In this document: positions 24,993-33,606 of the stretch, in pieces | How the letters are laid out: every line of letters starts with the position of its first letter | Numbering within the stretch: position 1 is the first letter of the stretch | DNA from: Bacteroidales bacterium UBA6192 | GTDB taxonomy: Bacteria; Bacteroidota; Bacteroidia; Bacteroidales; F082 | NCBI GenBank assembly: GCA_002422725.1 | Contig: DITE01000029.1 | Location: forward strand, 35,166-73,312 | Reading direction: 5' to 3' | Length of the DNA stretch: 38,147 bases | Made by a program: the position numbers and the translations under genes | Notes under the pieces: model-generated | Told to the model about the DNA's origin: nothing | The model's database searches: none | What the model saw: only the letters and a program-made list of their open reading frames with translations

Positions 24993-27353
24993 ATGCTTAA
25001 AGGGACAAATCTTTCATTCTGGCTTTCATTAAGCCTTCTGATGATGTCGGCATATGCCGTGGCACAGCACACCTGCAATCACCGTCATGCTTTTGAACGA
25101 TCGCCAGTGGCCGACTCAGTTGATGCTGTTCACTACAGGATTCATATCACTGATATTGACTTTGGACAAAAAACCATTGAGGCAATTGCAAACCTTACCC
25201 TCCGGCCACGGTTAGTTATGTCGGTCATCCCGCTTGAGCTTAAATATCTCACAGTGAGTCAGGTTCTGGTCAACGGAACGCCGACATCAATGTTTACTCA
25301 GTCGGGCGAATTGCTCAGGGTGCAAACCGGACAAACATGGGGGGTGAATGATACGATAGTGCTTGAGATTCATTATGGTGGGCAACCATTTCATGAAAGT
25401 TGGGGAGGGTTTCATTTTTCGGGAGAGTATGCTTTCAATCTGGGGGTTGGTTTTGTTTCGGACCCACACAATTTAGGAAAGGCATGGTTTCCGTGCGTTG
25501 ACGATTTTCAGGACAGGGCAACCTACGAGGTTCTCATTACCGTTCCTGACCACATGAAAGGTATTTCGGGCGGAAGCCTGATCGAAACAATTGACGAAGG
25601 TAACGGAAACAAAACCTGGCATTGGCGTTTACAACAATCTATACCTACTTATCTGGCATCTGTTGCTGTTGGAGCGTATGAGCTGGTTGAAGGAATGTAT
25701 GAAGGACTTCAGGCTGACATACCCGTTACCATATACACCCGGCCTGCTGATACTGCAAAAGTTGAAGGTTCGTTTCAAAACCTTCATCAGGTGATGCATT
25801 TTTTTGAAACATCATTTGATCCTTACCCCTGGGAAAGAATTGGTTATACCGGCACTGCCATCGGTGCGATGGAACATGTTACCAATATTGCCTATCCGCA
25901 TCAGGCTATCAACGGAAACCTTGGTAGTGAATACCTGATGGCACATGAAATATCCCATATGTGGTTTGGAAACAAGGTTACCTGCGCCTCTGCCGAAGAA
26001 ATGTGGCTTAACGAAGGATGGGCAACCTTTTGTCAGCATTATTACCGGAAACATATTTACGGATATGAAAATTATCTGGGTATGATGAAAGAAAATCATT
26101 ACGATGTGCTCCGTAACACCCATATCATCGACAACGGTTATCACCCCTTAAACAATATCCCTACACAATACACTTATGGTAGCACCGCTTACAATAAAGG
26201 AGCCACCGTGGTGCACAGCCTGATGCATTATCTTGGTGAAGCTGTTTTTTACGAAGCAGTAAAAGCCTATCTTGAGGCATTCGCGTTTTCTTCTGCCTCC
26301 TCCTATGACATGCGCGCTATCATGTCGACACACACCGGAATTGATCTCTCGGGTTTCTTTGACACATGGGTCTTTACCCCCGGAACCCCTCACTATTCCA
26401 TTGATTCGTTTGCTGTGGAAGAGGTAATGGGTGAATTCGAAACCCGTATTCATCTGAAGAAGAAGCACAAAGGCGTAACATATGCTGGTAACGGCCACAT
26501 CCTTGAAGTTACAGCCATGGGTGCAAACTGGCAATTATGGACTGATACTGTACATTTTGATGGCGAAAGCGGGGTTTCTGTTAAAAAACTACCGTTTGAA
26601 CCATTAATTGTTATGGCCGACTTTTATGACAAAAGTTGCGATGCCACCACCGATGAACATAGAGTAATAAAAGAAACAGGTGAATATGTTTTCAGCAAAC
26701 CCTATTTCAAGCTTTTTGCTGATGTATTAACTGACTCGGCTTTTATCAGGATCACACATCACTGGGCACCGCCTGATAGTCTGAAACAAGCTGTTGAAGG
26801 TCTTACCTTATCACCATACCGATATTGGGGAATTGATGGGATTATTCCGGAAAACACCGAATTGCGTGGCAGGTTTTTCTACAGCGACGCCAACACCCTG
26901 GACAACACATTGATACAATCGGGAAACGATTCAGTAGTTATACTGTACCGGCCAACTCCTGCCCACGAATGGGATTGGATTGATCAATATCAGGAAGGGC
27001 TTTGGTCAGTTGGGTATATTTATGTAAATGAGCTGAAAAGAGGCGAATACACCCTGGCAGTCTGGGACAGACAGCTTGTTGGCATAACGCCCGGTTCTAA
27101 AACCACAACAAAAACCGCACTTGTCATTTCGCCCAATCCGGCAACCGACAGCGTAAGTATTGGGCTAAGTCTAAATGAAACAGCTATTCTGACGATTACC
27201 AATTCAGTTGGGAAACAAGTTTACCAGCAGCAAATCAATGGGGCTTCAACAACAGAAATCGGTCTGGCTAACTGGATGTCGGGTGTTTACATTGTTTCTG
27301 TTAACAGTTTAAACGGCACTTCCTTGTCAGCTGGTAAACTCATCATTCCATGA
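24993..27353 (+). CDS. Secreted M1-family zinc aminopeptidase with type IX secretion sorting domain
   Basis: A 786-residue exported metallopeptidase. Signal peptide (about 1-24, SLSLLMMSAYAVAQ), N-terminal beta-saddle domain, then the catalytic domain with substrate-binding GAMEHVTN (the exopeptidase motif is GAMEN in classic members) and zinc motif HEISH (318-322) with the third ligand Glu341 in WLNEGWATF, i.e. HExxH-18-E. A Tyr-containing segment YGSTAYNKGATVVHSL follows. The last 80 residues (VISPNPATDSVSIGLSL, ITNSVGKQVYQQQ, WMSGVYIVSVNS) are a type A type IX secretion C-terminal domain, so the enzyme is probably released or anchored at the cell surface. Its stop overlaps the next gene by four bases (ATGA). 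Confidence 0.95.
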   Translation: MLKGTNLSFWLSLSLLMMSAYAVAQHTCNHRHAFERSPVADSVDAVHYRIHITDIDFGQKTIEAIANLTLRPRLVMSVIPLELKYLTVSQVLVNGTPTSMFTQSGELLRVQTGQTWGVNDTIVLEIHYGGQPFHESWGGFHFSGEYAFNLGVGFVSDPHNLGKAWFPCVDDFQDRATYEVLITVPDHMKGISGGSLIETIDEGNGNKTWHWRLQQSIPTYLASVAVGAYELVEGMYEGLQADIPVTIYTRPADTAKVEGSFQNLHQVMHFFETSFDPYPWERIGYTGTAIGAMEHVTNIAYPHQAINGNLGSEYLMAHEISHMWFGNKVTCASAEEMWLNEGWATFCQHYYRKHIYGYENYLGMMKENHYDVLRNTHIIDNGYHPLNNIPTQYTYGSTAYNKGATVVHSLMHYLGEAVFYEAVKAYLEAFAFSSASSYDMRAIMSTHTGIDLSGFFDTWVFTPGTPHYSIDSFAVEEVMGEFETRIHLKKKHKGVTYAGNGHILEVTAMGANWQLWTDTVHFDGESGVSVKKLPFEPLIVMADFYDKSCDATTDEHRVIKETGEYVFSKPYFKLFADVLTDSAFIRITHHWAPPDSLKQAVEGLTLSPYRYWGIDGIIPENTELRGRFFYSDANTLDNTLIQSGNDSVVILYRPTPAHEWDWIDQYQEGLWSVGYIYVNELKRGEYTLAVWDRQLVGITPGSKTTTKTALVISPNPATDSVSIGLSLNETAILTITNSVGKQVYQQQINGASTTEIGLANWMSGVYIVSVNSLNGTSLSAGKLIIP

Positions 27354-28057
27354 CCACTTCACTGCATCATTACTGGCATCCGCTTGAAGCAAAATTCAAA
27401 GCGAATGGCATATCAACTGTTGCAGCGGGGGCCAAAGCTTATATGAAAAACCAAAGTGAATTCTTTGGACTAAAAGCCCCCGAAAGAAGAACGCTGCAGC
27501 AGGAATTCCTGAAAGAAACAGGCTTGCCCGATCCTCATCAACTCTCCGGTATTATCATCAATGCATGGGAACAGCCTCAGCGCGAGTTTCAATATTCAGC
27601 CATGGAGGTTTTATTCAAGATGCGTAAACAATCCACACCGCAACTGATTACACTCTACGAATTCATGATAACCCACAAATCGTGGTGGGACACTGTTGAC
27701 TATCTTGCTCCAAATCTGGCCGGAGACTGGTTTACCCGCTATCCGGAACAGCGGGATGAAATCATTGCAAAATGGATGAAGTCTGAGAATATCTGGCTGC
27801 AAAGGGCTTGCTTGCTATTCCAGCTTAAATACAAAGACCGCACTGATGCCCCATTGTTGTTCTCGCTTATTACGAAGCTGAAGACACACAAAGAGTTTTT
27901 TATCCGTAAAGCCATTGGCTGGTCACTGCGCGAATATGCAAAAGTTAACCCGGACGCGGTAAGAAGTTTTGTGGAAAACACTACCTTGTCCGGCCTAAGC
28001 CAACGTGAAGCGATGAAACATATCGGACGAAAACATGTTGACAATACTACATTTTAA
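27350..28057 (+). CDS. DNA alkylation repair protein, AlkD-like
   Basis: A 235-residue all-helical HEAT-like-repeat protein. Family signs are KAYMKNQSEFFGLKAPERR at the start, WEQPQREFQYSAMEVL, HKSWWDTVDYLAPNLAG (Trp and Asp of the AlkD active cleft lie in this segment) and FFIRKAIGWSLREYAKVNPD. AlkD glycosylases remove positively charged 3- and 7-alkyl purines without base flipping. Translation is likely coupled to the peptidase gene (ATGA overlap), though no functional connection is evident. Confidence 0.92.
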   Translation: MTTSLHHYWHPLEAKFKANGISTVAAGAKAYMKNQSEFFGLKAPERRTLQQEFLKETGLPDPHQLSGIIINAWEQPQREFQYSAMEVLFKMRKQSTPQLITLYEFMITHKSWWDTVDYLAPNLAGDWFTRYPEQRDEIIAKWMKSENIWLQRACLLFQLKYKDRTDAPLLFSLITKLKTHKEFFIRKAIGWSLREYAKVNPDAVRSFVENTTLSGLSQREAMKHIGRKHVDNTTF

Positions 28058-28073
28058 CAAATAAACATCCACT

Positions 28074-28460
28074 ATGAAATACTACATTAGTAAAACTATT
28101 CAAGGGGAATTCAACCCTGCGATCGAAAAGGTAACCCTTGCCTTAAAAGAAATTGGTTTTGGTGTGCTTACAACCATCGATGTGAGTAAAACCCTGAGGG
28201 AAAAGATAGGTTTTGAATATAAGCCATATGTTATTCTGGGAGCGTGCAATCCACATTTTGCCAGCAAGGCACTCGGCATGGAAGACAAACTGGGAGTTTT
28301 ACTTCCCTGCAACGTGGTGGTGATCGATCAGGGTGATGGCACAATTGAAATAGCAGCCCTTGAGCCTGTTGCTATGATCGAAGCAATAGGCAATGCCGAG
28401 TTGACATTGCTGGCAGCAGAAATCAGCCAACGTATTGAAAACATGATAAAAAGCCTTTAG
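28074..28460 (+). CDS. DUF302 domain-containing protein
   Basis: A 128-residue protein with the DUF302 pattern: FNPAIEKVTLALKEIGFGVL, TTIDVSKTLREKIGFEYKPY, VILGACNPHFASKALGMEDK, GVLLPCNVVVIDQGDG and a helical end. No signal peptide or membrane segment is seen, so it is probably cytoplasmic. The molecular function of the family is not established. The Cys in GACNP is conserved. It starts 16 bases after the AlkD-like gene, so probably in the same transcript. Confidence 0.9.
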   Translation: MKYYISKTIQGEFNPAIEKVTLALKEIGFGVLTTIDVSKTLREKIGFEYKPYVILGACNPHFASKALGMEDKLGVLLPCNVVVIDQGDGTIEIAALEPVAMIEAIGNAELTLLAAEISQRIENMIKSL

Positions 28461-28492
28461 AGGTTTTTTATTTCAGATTCATGTCATATTTC

Positions 28493-28525
28493 TTTGAGGA
28501 TTTAAAAGGCAAACCGCTATTTTTG
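28493..28525 (+). promoter_or_regulatory. Promoter of the serine hydrolase lipoprotein gene
   Basis: TTTG (28493-28496), 21 bases, TATTTTTG (28518-28525). The -33 box lies within TTTGAGG (28493-28499), whose reverse complement CCTCAAA (28528-28534) falls at the expected transcription start. Confidence 0.7.
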
Positions 28526-28553
28526 CGCCTCAAATAAGGCGTTTAGAATTATT

Positions 28554-29786
28554 ATGAGATTTCTCATCATTTCTTTCCTGATCCTTTCATTCTCCTCATG
28601 TCAATTTCTTGACAATGAGCCGCAAGGGAAGAAGTCAAATGCAGAGCTCAGCAGGGTAATGGGTGCCGACAGCATTTATATTGATCTTGACCAGAAACGG
28701 ATCAAATTGCAGCAACGAAGGCTGGATAGCGTTTTCAAAAAGCTTCAGAAATTGAGTGGGTTTAATGGCACGGTGCTTTTTGCCGAAAAAGGACGGGTAG
28801 TTTTCGAAAATGCTTACGGTTCGGCTGATGTACGCAAAAATCGTGACCCCCTTAGTGTGGACGACCGTTTTGAACTGGCTTCGGTTTCCAAAATGTTTAC
28901 TGCAATGGCCATCATGATATTGCGCGAAAAAGGGAAAATCGATTATGATGCCGACATACGGACTTACGTGAAAGAATGGCCGTATGAGGGGATAAGCGTG
29001 CGAAACCTGATGAATCACCGTTCGGGGATTCCGCGCTACGAGTCACTTGCCGACGAGAAATGGCCTGACAAGAATATCTCTCTTGATAATGAGGCTATGA
29101 TCAGACTTTTTACCCTATACCAACCTTCGACTTACTTTAAACCCAACAATGGTTTTCATTATTGCAATACAAATTATGCATTGCTGGCTACTATTGTTGA
29201 AAGAGTTAGTAAAATTAGCTTTTCTGAATTTATGGAGGAATATGTTTTTAAACCAGCCGGAATGAACAATTCGTTTATCCTGGATGTACCGGGCGACTCA
29301 CTTCTCAGCTCATATATTGAGGGGGCTGGTGTTCCGGGACATGATGCACGACGCAAAGGATATATCATGGTTAAGAATGATTATCTGAACGGTGTAAAAG
29401 GTGACAAAATCATGTATTCAACAGTAAGGGATCTTTATAAATTTGATAAAGCTTTGAATTACAACCTACTTGTTTCAAAGGAAACCTTAGAAGAGGCTTT
29501 TTATCCCGGAAGTCCGCGCAACAAAAGCAAAAAAGACAACTATGGATTTGGCTGGAGGATTCGTGGCAATGCCGATAGCACCGTGTATCATTATGGTTGG
29601 TGGAAAGGATTCCGATCGTTCTTTCTTCGCGATATGAAACAACAAAAAACATTGATCGTGCTCACCAACAAAGACAAAGGACCGGGGTCAGAACATTTCT
29701 GGAACATCATCAACGACTCCTCACTTTCTCTTTATCCTGCCTCAGTAAATTTGAAATATGAGGAAGATAACGGAAGCTGGTACTAA
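28554..29786 (+). CDS. Lipoprotein serine hydrolase, beta-lactamase/CubicO family
   Basis: A 410-residue penicillin-binding-like hydrolase. The start MRFLIISFLILSFSSCQF is a lipoprotein signal with lipobox Cys16. The SxxK nucleophile motif is S110-V-S-K113 (FELASVSKMFTAMAI), the YxN-type motif is in HYCNTNYALLATIVERVS, and HYGWWKGFRSFF occupies the third (KTG-like) box. Such proteins act as D-alanyl peptidases, esterases or amidases; the substrate cannot be read from sequence. It has its own promoter and is convergent with the response regulator gene. Confidence 0.92.
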   Translation: MRFLIISFLILSFSSCQFLDNEPQGKKSNAELSRVMGADSIYIDLDQKRIKLQQRRLDSVFKKLQKLSGFNGTVLFAEKGRVVFENAYGSADVRKNRDPLSVDDRFELASVSKMFTAMAIMILREKGKIDYDADIRTYVKEWPYEGISVRNLMNHRSGIPRYESLADEKWPDKNISLDNEAMIRLFTLYQPSTYFKPNNGFHYCNTNYALLATIVERVSKISFSEFMEEYVFKPAGMNNSFILDVPGDSLLSSYIEGAGVPGHDARRKGYIMVKNDYLNGVKGDKIMYSTVRDLYKFDKALNYNLLVSKETLEEAFYPGSPRNKSKKDNYGFGWRIRGNADSTVYHYGWWKGFRSFFLRDMKQQKTLIVLTNKDKGPGSEHFWNIINDSSLSLYPASVNLKYEEDNGSWY

Positions 29787-29799
29787 TTGAGTGTTGTCT

Positions 29800-30492
29800 T
29801 TACTTTTCATTCACAACCAACTTGAAGCCAATACCATGCACATTCATCAGTTCAACTGATTCATCACTTTTAAGGTATTTTCTCAATTTGGTAATATAAA
29901 CATCCATCGATCGGGCGTTAAAATAACTGTCGTCGAACCAGATTTTGTTCAGGGCAACTGACCTGTCGAGCACCCTGTTCATGTTTTCGCATAGCAAACG
30001 CAATAGTTCAGCTTCTTTCGATGTAAGCTTATGTTCCTCCGAATCGATTGTAAGCCATTGCCGGTTGTAATCAAACACAAACTTTCCAATAGTAAACACC
30101 GTTGGTTTTATTCTATCCTCTGCCGAACGTCTTAAAATGGCTTTCATGCGCATGAGCAATTCTTCCATGCTGAATGGCTTAGTCAGATAATCGTCGGCCC
30201 CGAGTTCGAAGCCATGCATTTTGTCATCCTGCATCGATTTGGCCGTTAAAAACAGCAATGGGACTTTACGGTCCAGTTTACGGATTTCTGCTGCCAACGT
30301 AAATCCGTCCATAACAGGCATCATTATATCCAGGATGCAGAATCCGAACTCTGATCGTTTAAACTTCTCCAGGGCTTCGCGCCCATCGGTGCTCAGATCT
30401 GTTTCGTATCCTTTAGCTTCCAGATATGCTTTTAAAATCGTTCCGAGGTTTTTGTCATCCTCGGCCAATAGTACTTTTATGTGACTTTCCAT
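29800..30492 (-). CDS. rprY: OmpR-family response regulator (RprY-like)
   Basis: A 230-residue regulator with an N-terminal receiver (acidic pair EDD at 11-13, phospho-acceptor Asp55 in FCILDIMMPVMDGF, Lys in YLTKPFSMEELLMRM) and a C-terminal winged helix (about 130-228: LTSKEAELLRLLCENMNRVL, NARSMDVYITKLRKYLKSD, IHGIGFKL-like end). It follows the histidine kinase gene by nine bases on the same strand, so the two are a pair. Resemblance to Bacteroides RprY is from memory of the family and gene order; the symbol is tentative. Confidence 0.93.
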   Translation of the reverse strand: MESHIKVLLAEDDKNLGTILKAYLEAKGYETDLSTDGREALEKFKRSEFGFCILDIMMPVMDGFTLAAEIRKLDRKVPLLFLTAKSMQDDKMHGFELGADDYLTKPFSMEELLMRMKAILRRSAEDRIKPTVFTIGKFVFDYNRQWLTIDSEEHKLTSKEAELLRLLCENMNRVLDRSVALNKIWFDDSYFNARSMDVYITKLRKYLKSDESVELMNVHGIGFKLVVNEK

Positions 30493-30501
30493 TCTCCAAA
30501 A

Positions 30502-31935
30502 CTATAAAATGTTTTTGTTCAGTGGTAAACGAATATAAAAAGTAGTTCCTTTTCGTAGTTCACTGTCGAGGTGAACGGTTCCATTATGCTTTTCAACAAT
30601 TGCTTTCACATAACTCAGTCCAAGACCAAATCCCTTAACATTGTGTATGTTACCTGTTGGTACACGATACAATTTTTCAAATATTTTTTTCTGGTTTGCT
30701 TTGCTTATCCCCACACCTGAATCCTGAACACTTATTTCGATTGCATTCGGAATATTTCGGCTCCGGACTACAATATCGGGCTGGCCATCAGAATACTTGA
30801 TGGCATTGTCGAGCAGGTTGAGCAAAACATTTGTCATATGAACCCTGTCGGCCCCGATAACGCTATGTTCTGCCAACAACTCGGTTCGAATTGCACCTTC
30901 CTTCTTCCGGGCCTGAAGCGATTTTGTTCCTACGCTTTCGTTAACAATTGCATGAATATCAATCTTTTCGAAATGCAGCATCAGCTCGCCTTTTTCGAGC
31001 ACAGCTGATTGCAGAATCTGCTCAGCCATCATACCGAGTCTTTTGTTTTCCTCATCAATCATACTAATGTAGCTGGAATACAATCCCTCGGTTTTCTGAA
31101 TATCCTTGTCGCGAAGTGCTTCGCAGGCCAAACCAATGGTAGAGATGGGTGTTTTGAATTCGTGGGTCATATTGTTCACGAAATCGTTCTTTATCTCAGA
31201 CACTTTCTTTTGCCAGAAAATAGTATAGATGGTCGTGCCAAATCCGCCAATAATAATAAGAATAAGAATTCCGGAAATGAGCATCAGGTCCCATAACTGA
31301 CTCACCAGAAATCGTTTCTCGTTAGGAAAATAGAGCAACAACTGATCCGCAAACCGCATCGGTCTTCCACCATGCTGTATTTCAAAAGCAAAACTCTCGG
31401 TTAGAAGCTGTTGTGGAAACCTTCCCGTTTTCTGAAACACCATGGCGTTTTTTCGGGGGTTATAAATTCCAAATTCATATGTCGTTTTTACGCCTTGCTT
31501 ACTTAGTTCCTTACCGATCAATGAATCAATTACCTCGGGCGAATAGCCAGGATCGTCATTACTGGCAGCGCTCAAACCATACAACATTTGCTGTAAAAAT
31601 TCCTGCGCAGTAGTCCAGCGTTTCAGAAATTCCATATAGGCTTCATTGGTCATGGGCCTTGCAAGTTCGCGCTCCATGCCGTCATTAATCGAATCCCACG
31701 AAGCCATCAGGTCAGCTTTGCGGTTCAACAAGTTCATCTGCCGCTCAAACTGATACTGCATACGCAGTTTTTCGAGCGACACCATTACATTGTTTACGGC
31801 AATATTAACATCCCTGACAAAATTTGCCTCTTTCACCTTTACTGCATCACCCATCCAATACACCTGAATGCCCATCAGGCCGATCAGGGCAATGGTCATG
31901 ACTACAATTATACCGGCTATATGATTTTTGCTCAC
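30502..31935 (-). CDS. rprX: Sensor histidine kinase (RprX-like)
   Basis: A 477-residue membrane kinase with two membrane helices (about 7-27 and 218-240: LMLISGILILIIIGGFGTTI) enclosing a periplasmic sensor of about 190 residues, then HisKA (FVNNMTHEFKTPISTIGLAC, His about 262), N box LLNLLDNAIKYS, and G boxes DSGVGISK and GFGLGLSYVKAIVE. The start codon is GTG (31933-31935). A TACTTTTG -7 element ends just five bases before it, so the transcript may be almost leaderless or begin at a later codon. The pair resembles Bacteroides RprXY, but the signal is unknown. Confidence 0.92.
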   Translation of the reverse strand: MSKNHIAGIIVVMTIALIGLMGIQVYWMGDAVKVKEANFVRDVNIAVNNVMVSLEKLRMQYQFERQMNLLNRKADLMASWDSINDGMERELARPMTNEAYMEFLKRWTTAQEFLQQMLYGLSAASNDDPGYSPEVIDSLIGKELSKQGVKTTYEFGIYNPRKNAMVFQKTGRFPQQLLTESFAFEIQHGGRPMRFADQLLLYFPNEKRFLVSQLWDLMLISGILILIIIGGFGTTIYTIFWQKKVSEIKNDFVNNMTHEFKTPISTIGLACEALRDKDIQKTEGLYSSYISMIDEENKRLGMMAEQILQSAVLEKGELMLHFEKIDIHAIVNESVGTKSLQARKKEGAIRTELLAEHSVIGADRVHMTNVLLNLLDNAIKYSDGQPDIVVRSRNIPNAIEISVQDSGVGISKANQKKIFEKLYRVPTGNIHNVKGFGLGLSYVKAIVEKHNGTVHLDSELRKGTTFYIRLPLNKNIL

Positions 31936-31940
31936 CGTGG

Positions 31941-31948
31941 CAAAAGTA
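31941..31948 (-). promoter_or_regulatory. Putative -7 promoter element of the RprXY-like operon
   Basis: TACTTTTG on the minus strand matches TAnnTTTG; transcription would begin at about the GTG start. A CTG rather than TTG lies 22 bases upstream. Confidence 0.4.
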
Positions 31949-32034
31949 AAATATTCATGTGCATGGTTTACAGCTTTTTAACATATCTTAACAACTGTTA
32001 TATTTCGTTAACAGCACTGCCAGAAATTCTGAAT

Positions 32035-32042
32035 TATTTTTG
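32035..32042 (+). promoter_or_regulatory. Putative -7 promoter element of a small RNA
   Basis: TATTTTTG fits TAnnTTTG. Transcription would start about 32049, exactly where a 9-base arm (GAACATAAA) begins, with a perfect terminator 93 bases on. No TTG at -33. Confidence 0.4.
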
Positions 32043-32048
32043 CATCAC

Positions 32049-32177
32049 GAACATAAACTCACATTTAGTTAGTAGTTTTTTTTGAATTTATGTTCTATTT
32101 ATGTGCGTTAAAGGTTTTCATAAATTTTGGTTTTTGGTTCGGTGAGGTGGTTTTCATAGACCACCTCACTTTTTTTT
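32049..32177 (+). ncRNA. Candidate small RNA between rprX-like and pgi genes
   Basis: The 313-base gap between divergent genes holds no open frame, but a possible transcript of about 129 bases. It begins after a TATTTTTG -7 element, its 5' end GAACATAAA (32049-32057) pairs perfectly with TTTATGTTC (32087-32095), and it ends with a strong intrinsic terminator (32142-32177). It could be a trans-acting small RNA or an attenuated leader of pgi, whose ATG is 72 bases beyond the terminator. I recognise no known RNA family; expression is inferred. Confidence 0.45.
32142..32177 (+). terminator. Strong intrinsic terminator upstream of pgi
   Basis: GTGAGGTGGT (32142-32151), an eight-base loop, ACCACCTCAC (32160-32169), then eight T residues: a perfect 10-bp GC-rich stem with U-tract. 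It terminates plus-strand transcripts, but no protein-coding gene lies upstream on that strand, which points to a small RNA or attenuated leader. Confidence 0.88.
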
Positions 32178-32248
32178 AAGCCCGCCGGTAATGAGAATAT
32201 TCGTAATTTTCCGCCCCAAATTAATAGGTAATATACAGGTAACGAATT

Positions 32249-33601
32249 ATGATACAGATTAAATTAGAAATTGACCATATTTTCGAATTTGTGACTAAGG
32301 ATCAGGTATATGAACTGAATAACCAGATTGTTAGCAGCTACAGAAAAATTTATAACAAAACCGGCGAAGGAGCTGATTTTCTTGGATGGGTCGACCTTCC
32401 GTCGCAGACCACCGATGAATTGATAAGCCAGATTAAATCGCATGCTGAAGAACTCAGAGCAAAATCAGAAATAGTTGTGGTTGTGGGTATCGGCGGCTCA
32501 TACCTCGGTTCTCGTGCTGTAATTGAGTCGATGGCCCATCATTTCGGAGGATTGTTAAACAGGCAACTGCCACAGATTGTATATGCCGGTCAGAATATCA
32601 GCGAAGAATATTTGGCTGACCTGATCGATCTGCTCGATATCAAACATTATTCCCTTGTAGTGATTTCAAAATCGGGTACAACCACCGAACCTGCTATTGC
32701 TTTCAGAATACTGAAAAACCATCTTGAAAAAAAATACGGAATCATTGAAGCCAGAAAACGCATTGTTGCCATCACCGACAAAAGTCGTGGTGCACTCAAG
32801 CAATTAGCCGACAATGAAGGATATCGTTCCTATGTTGTGCCTGACGACGTTGGAGGCCGATATTCAGTCCTCACTCCTGTTGGTTTATTACCAATCGCCC
32901 TTGCAGGCATCGATATTCAACAGTTGGTTGAGGGAGCCAGGAAGATGGAAGCTGCAAGCAGGGCCGTAAATAAAATGTATGGCAACCCGATGGCACTATA
33001 TGCTGCGGCACGGCAGGCACTTTACAATCGTGGAAAAACCATCGAGATTATGGTTAACTACGAACCACGTCTGTTTTACCTCACCGAATGGTGGAAACAA
33101 CTCTATGGCGAGAGCGAAGGCAAGGAATTGAAAGGCATTTTCCCGGCCGGTGTTGGTTTTACAACCGACCTGCATTCGATGGGACAATATATTCAGGAAG
33201 GACTACGAAATATTTTCGAAACGGTTATTTCAGTCGGAAACCCTACAAGAGAACTTCGTGTACCGGCATCTGAAAACGATCTGGATCAGTTAAATTATAT
33301 TGCCGGGAAACGCTTGTCGGAAGCCAATTTAATGGCTGAATTCGGCACAACACTGGCCCATGTGGATGGCGGTGTTCCCAATATCCGGATTCAGATTCCC
33401 GGCATCAATCCCGATATAGTGGGTCAACTCATTTATTTTTTCGAAATGGGTTGTGCCCTGAGTGGTTATATGCTCGGCGTGAATCCTTTTGATCAGCCTG
33501 GTGTGGAAGCCTACAAGAAAAACATGTTTGCCTTGCTTGGCAAAGAAGGTTTTGAAGAACAAACCAAGATATTACAACAAAGGCTGCATGGCAAAATCTA
33601 A
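32249..33601 (+). CDS. pgi: Glucose-6-phosphate isomerase
   Basis: A 450-residue cytoplasmic isomerase of glycolysis, in the short form of many bacteria. Motifs: VVVGIGGSYLGSRAVIES and VVISKSGTTTEPAIAF (sugar-phosphate binding), DDVGGRYSVLTPVGLLP, the catalytic Glu region LTEWWKQLYGESEGKELKGI, the His in TTDLHSMGQYIQEG, and Lys near PFDQPGVEAYKKNMFALLG. The ATG at 32249 lies in an AT-rich leader with a near-consensus TAATTTTC at 32214-32221. A MOSC gene follows after six bases. Confidence 0.97.
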   Translation: MIQIKLEIDHIFEFVTKDQVYELNNQIVSSYRKIYNKTGEGADFLGWVDLPSQTTDELISQIKSHAEELRAKSEIVVVVGIGGSYLGSRAVIESMAHHFGGLLNRQLPQIVYAGQNISEEYLADLIDLLDIKHYSLVVISKSGTTTEPAIAFRILKNHLEKKYGIIEARKRIVAITDKSRGALKQLADNEGYRSYVVPDDVGGRYSVLTPVGLLPIALAGIDIQQLVEGARKMEAASRAVNKMYGNPMALYAAARQALYNRGKTIEIMVNYEPRLFYLTEWWKQLYGESEGKELKGIFPAGVGFTTDLHSMGQYIQEGLRNIFETVISVGNPTRELRVPASENDLDQLNYIAGKRLSEANLMAEFGTTLAHVDGGVPNIRIQIPGINPDIVGQLIYFFEMGCALSGYMLGVNPFDQPGVEAYKKNMFALLGKEGFEEQTKILQQRLHGKI

Positions 33602-33606
33602 ACGCA

